Shown here piece by piece: positions 60,058 through 64,000 of a stretch of DNA of 64,000 nucleotides. The notes below the pieces were generated by a model. That model searched no databases and was not told where the DNA came from. It saw nothing but the letters and a program-made list of their open reading frames with translations. The position numbers were made by a program, and so were the translations under genes. This DNA comes from Paramoeba atlantica (lineage: Eukaryota; Discosea): contig CDRNVI010000054.1 of assembly GCA_977017575.1 (NCBI GenBank), forward strand, positions 372,001 to 436,000, written 5' to 3'. Numbering within the stretch: position 1 is the first letter of the stretch; every line of letters starts with the position of its first letter.

Positions 60058-62533
60058 TGGGAAAGCGATCTCGCGTAAGCAGACGCGGACACACACAGAC
60101 GAATTCACAGCCAACGGAGGAGAATGAGTCTCCAACAGGAACTTCATCAACCGCGGGTCTGAGTGTCTCGGAGCGGAGCGAAGAACGCACGTCTCTTCGC
60201 ATTGCAATAGGAGCTCCGCAACCAACCCCCGTAGAGCAGAGAATTTCAAATTGCACCATTCCTACACCAGAACGAAGGTCACGACATCGAATGTCGGAAA
60301 AACTTTTGGCTGAACATTTCAAACTTGAACAATGTTGTGGATCTCCTGACAGCTCCCGCAATGAAAAATGCAAGGCCTATGCTCAGCGCAATACTGATGA
60401 GGTCCTCAGGAATAGTTTCGGGAACAGAGCACACTTTCAATGTAAACATTGTTCGTTCTTCTCGCATTCCCCCTCCAACAATGTATACTACAAACATCGC
60501 GTCGAATGTAAAGGGTCTGAAGAATCGATAAATCAAGAAAATATTGATTCTGTGAGCGTCTTTACTAGAAAGGTTTTACCGTGTTTGCTATCCTCCACGA
60601 ATTTGTCTGCCTCAAGGGCCATGTGGTTTTCCGTCCGAACCTTCCACCTCATGTTATTGCGCCACGGCTTCCGAACCACTCAACAAAATTGCATGAATGG
60701 GAAGCAGAGTTGGCTGATGAGCTGTGGGCCCATATAAGATCGAAGGTTGATTCTGAATGCTTCTTCGGAATTGCTCTCGATGCGGGAATTGATCGCCTAC
60801 TGCATGAGTATGTTCTGATCGGAGTGTTGTACGTTGCGAGTGCACAGTTTCTACTACCTCCAATGTATAGTAGAAAACACGCCGCCTTTGACGGGAAAGA
60901 AGCAGCACATACTCTGATAAATTCTTTGGCCGGAGTGCTTCACGAAGATCGCATCTTCAAGCTACGGTTTTTACAAGTCGATGGCTCAACTGTGAATCAC
61001 GTTGCTCGCATTGAATGCGAAGAATACATGGGGAATTTAGCTGAGTTTTATGGGAGAATTCAAGACATCGGTTCCACCGATCGCATCAACATCCAACTCG
61101 GGGTACGAGAGAGGCTGCCTAAGATAACTTTGTTGAGATGCGTAGGACACGTGCTTAACAACATTGCGAAACAGACATTAAAGGATTACGAAAACAAGCC
61201 TATTTTTCGACTTAAGCGTTCCTTCTGCAATGCATTCTACTCTGGAGCACAAACTAGTGCAAAGCAAGGCAAGTACAGGGGCGTCGCCTTAGGCGTCCAG
61301 CTTGCGAAGTTTGAGAAGCGAGTAGTCGACGCTGAAATTTTTTTCATGCAATCATATGGGGCCCTCGGAATGGAAGACGCGCCCAATTCTTGGATACTTA
61401 ATCTCGAATCCCGAATTCGGGAAGCACTTTACGTCCTGAAGCCCGTTGTGGGAGAGAGCGCGGATTTACTATTAAGTGAACTTAATAATGCAGATAATAC
61501 GAAGGAAAAGCACGAAATTCTTATTAAACACGGAGCTCAGATTTCCGAAGCTTTGAACATTTCACGAGCCAATAGGGCCGTAGAAACCCCCAAACTAGGT
61601 GGCGTCACTCGGTGGGTGCTGGACAAATTTGTTTCTATCTCTTTTCTTGTTAAAGAAATGCGCACTGTTATGGAATACCTGCACCGAGAACTAGAAAACG
61701 AACGCGTATCTAAATCGGTTGCGGAATGTGCTCGACTATTTCGGGTTCACGGTCATGAAGAGTTGCAAGAGGAAGGAAAGTTGTTTTGAAGCGAATGCAA
61801 GGAATTGCACGCAGCCCTTCGCCGTTTTTCTGACTCAAAGCGGGTGCCAACTGCGACACGCGTTTTTCCAATGTTCGAACGGCTTCGTGAGCCTGCTGCT
61901 TCTCCAAATGCCCCATCTGGGTTGAGTGATGCCATTGAACGAAATTGGAGCCGGCTCGAAAGAAACCACGACATGAAGATTTGGCAGGACGTTATGTGGT
62001 TCTCTCCTATATGCATAGTGAATTATTTGCTCGTACGGGGCGCTAGTCCCATATCAGTGCATCGCGCCAACAACCTATTTTTCCGAGATGAGAGTGAAGA
62101 CTTGTTTGGTATTACTGAGATTGCTTGGAATGCTTTTGTTACCGCCGCTAATTATCACATAAGCCCCGTCAAGCACACGAACGAGCACGTGTGGTGGGAG
62201 GACATCGGGCGGACAATGTTTCCGGAAGTGTATCGGGCAGCGAAACATTGGATTTCGCTTCCTTATGTAGTAACGCAATGCGATTCGTGGCTTTCAGTGT
62301 TAAGTAACAAGTACAGTAGTCGACAAGCCAGTATTGGAACATGTACAGTCGCAAATCAAATGTTTTTACGAGGAAACATGTCATATTTACCTTATTTGGA
62401 TAAGTCGATAAAACTTATTGAGCAGTGCAATACGCAAAAGGGAGAAACCAGTTGCTACTATACTGAAGATAACACGTGCACATCTGAGAGTTCGCATTCT
62501 GAAATTGAAACCGATAATATTATTGATTCGTAA
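60058..62533 (+). mobile_element. nearly whole hAT transposase gene, two breaks
   Basis: The gene starts 'MGKRSRVSRRGHTQTN'. A BED finger ('FQCKHCSFFSHS' ... 'YKHRVEC') lies at about residues 122-150. One +1 frame change occurs between 60560 and 60640. The catalytic region follows: 'FFGIALDAGIDRLL' (first D), 'LQVDGSTVNHVARIEC' (second D) and 'TLLRCVGHVLNNIAKQ' with the hAT C-x2-H. A TGA at 61787 interrupts the frame once; the same frame then runs to 62533 with the hAT dimerisation domain ('VWWEDIGRTMFPEVYRAAKH', 'SLPYVVTQCDSWLSV'). Terminal inverted repeats were not found. Close to intact but not functional as read. Confidence 0.85.
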
Positions 62534-62865
62534 CTTTAAGTGATTCTACAATGCGTCGTATATTTCATTGTATGTTTTGAAAATTAAAATTTCAAGACAA
62601 TATATTTCAAGATAAGATAGGGCGGGGGGGAGGGTAGGCTTCCGGTGGGCCTAGGGGGTGTACACCAAAAAAAATATTCGTTATAATTGCATGTAATGTT
62701 TTGAATTTAAGCATTTTTATATCCTCAGATGCTAATTACGATAAAGTATACTTTTTTTCTCATTTTTCCGTCCGTTCTTCTCATTCGCATTGTTTTTCCC
62801 ATTGTAAAAAATGGGAAATTATTTACATATTTTATAAACCTATACTACCCCTGAGTATACAGGGG

Positions 62866-63114
62866 GATAAGAGTAGGAAAACTACTCAAACGAAAAAAGA
62901 TAAAGATATTGTTTCTGTAAAGCTGCCTTCTCCGAAAGCTCTCGGACTTACCAGGCACTGCCATCTCATTGACGGTACACGCGCCGACCAAAAACGTTGG
63001 TTCAAAAAACCAAAAGGTGGACAAAGAATATTTCATACTCTCTGTAAAGTGTGTAAGTGGCTAACTTACACGCGTGTAAGATCCCACTTACACGCTCATT
63101 GTGTAAGTGGCTAA
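62866..63114 (+). mobile_element. BED-finger fragment, copy 2, on the opposite strand to its partner
   Basis: Reads 'LGLTRHCHLIDGTRADQKRW' then 'RIFHTLCKVCKWLTYT' and 'SHLHAHCVSG', a C-x2-C...H-x3-H/C BED-like finger. It shares GTGTAAGTGGCTAACTTACAC with copy 1 (59900-59925, other strand). The GTGTAAGTGGCTAACTTA phrase occurs twice here, at 63048 and 63099. Confidence 0.55.
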
Positions 63115-63230
63115 CTTAGCCCGGAAGGTATGTATTTGTTGTCATTCGCGTTTTCGGCTGTATAATCTGTTGATTGTGCTCCTGTCAAGATTTTTTATTT
63201 TCGCAACGTCTGGTATCGAACGTCCGGAGT

Positions 63231-63617
63231 CTATAGACTATAGAATTCATAGGTTATCTCACTTATGGACTTCCAACACACCGAAGTCTCGTCACCAGTC
63301 GCAATAGTAGTGTACGCACCGCGGTCGACATTCATATGAGCGCTCGTATCAAGAAATTTGCTTACTGACTCTTCGGCGTCGGTAGAAACAAGTTGTGTAC
63401 AACCGTTCACCCGGCGTCGGCACACATTTGAAAAATGACAAAAGCGTAGCCAAAACTTTTCTTTGCGGTACTCAGACACGCCCCGAAAATGAGCTGAGTT
63501 ACCAGAGAAAAACGAAAACACTATTGTCTTCGGAACTCCAGTGAGGACTTCCCGAAGAGTTGGCCTGCCACAAAATTTTAGCCTTCCAGAAAATCGGAAA
63601 AGCAGGAAAAAGCGCAT
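63231..63617 (-). mobile_element. DDE transposase fragment, copy 2
   Basis: On the - strand: 'LREVLTGVPKTIVFSFFSGN', 'KEKFWLRFCHFSNVCRRRV' and 'TIATGDETSVCWKSISEITY', aligning with copy 1 over about 110 residues. It lies head-to-head with the BED-finger fragment on +, so this copy has been inverted internally or two copies were joined. Confidence 0.55.
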
Positions 63618-63760
63618 AGGTTAGTTTCATCATCGCTTTGATCACAAAAATGCGACACAGCGTCTTCCGGTTCTAAAATTCGAATAGGCGCTCAATGGGT
63701 TATGCTCCTCGACATCATTTAAATTATGCGATGTAGGAAATTTTGATGTGGCATGTTAAA

Positions 63761-63850
63761 AAACGCGTAGGGCATCGTAACATTCCGAGGTGAATGTTAC
63801 GATGCCCTACGCGTTTACCGTACCTAAACCACAGTAGTGTGGTTTAGGTA
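63761..63850. repeat. two perfect hairpins, 25 bp and 13 bp stems
   Basis: 63761-63785 is perfectly complementary to 63792-63816 with a six-base loop CGAGGT. Four bases later TACCTAAACCACA-GTAG-TGTGGTTTAGGTA (63821-63850) forms a second perfect stem. No gene ends clearly nearby. Perfect stems of this length are not expected by chance. Confidence 0.9.
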
Positions 63851-64000
63851 GGCGTTGGTACCATCGATTCGATGGCAGTGCCATGGAAGACGACGAGGAG
63901 GAGACCTTACTTTCCCATTTTTCCCCATTTCTTTTCCTTTTAACCCCCCCACATTGAGTTTGTGTCCAGCTGCCGGAGAAAGTTGCTTTCACAGAAACGG

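Overview
This 64 kb window is nuclear DNA of a eukaryote, most likely a single-celled or simple alga-like protist with few introns. The evidence is a set of uninterrupted protein genes with eukaryote-only products: RNA polymerase subunit RPB10, spliceosomal U2 snRNP A', an MPPN-type nucleoporin, mitochondrial glycerol-3-phosphate dehydrogenase, a LETM1-like inner-membrane protein, a cytochrome b5 reductase and a SMARCAL1-like SNF2 helicase. No intron is needed to read any of these. Coding regions are often GC-rich (several have C-rich codon ends) and sit in AT-rich spacers. I cannot name the lineage from sequence alone.

Layout. 0-7 kb: the 3' end of a leucine-rich-repeat (LRR) gene, a large TA-flanked non-autonomous element, a decayed reverse-strand coding block, one uncharacterised host gene and a LINE relic. 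7-14 kb: an unknown gene, a LINE fragment split by a MITE, a Tc1/mariner copy, a Nup35/Nup53-like gene, a broken LRR gene, a tRNA-like locus and RPB10. 14-26 kb: a 1162-residue helical protein, an LRR gene, a LINE tail, cytochrome b5 reductase and FAD-glycerol-3-phosphate dehydrogenase. 26-34 kb: a LINE with an intact ORF and clear target-site duplication, then an LRR gene among mariner, LINE and MITE pieces. 34-39 kb: LETM1-like gene, a G-rich minisatellite, U2A' and a truncated LRR gene. 39-48.7 kb: no host gene that I can support; stacked mobile elements including a complete 1.4 kb mariner derivative, a hAT relic and a fossil reverse transcriptase. 48.7-54.3 kb: a secreted-type protein and the SNF2 helicase. 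54.3-64 kb: decayed ORFs, a piggyBac-like MITE, a nearly whole hAT transposase, BED-finger/DDE fragments and perfect hairpins.

Two themes stand out. First, five LRR genes or pseudogenes, all on the + strand, share a plant-like 'AC-W-GV-C' N-terminal cap but have no signal peptide, and most show decay or local duplication. Second, at least five MITE families with unrelated sequences appear to share one layout: four copies of a family-specific motif behind C-rich, TA-flanked ends, with the outer pair inverted and the inner pair direct, often around a GC hairpin. Nested insertions give a relative order for several of these families.
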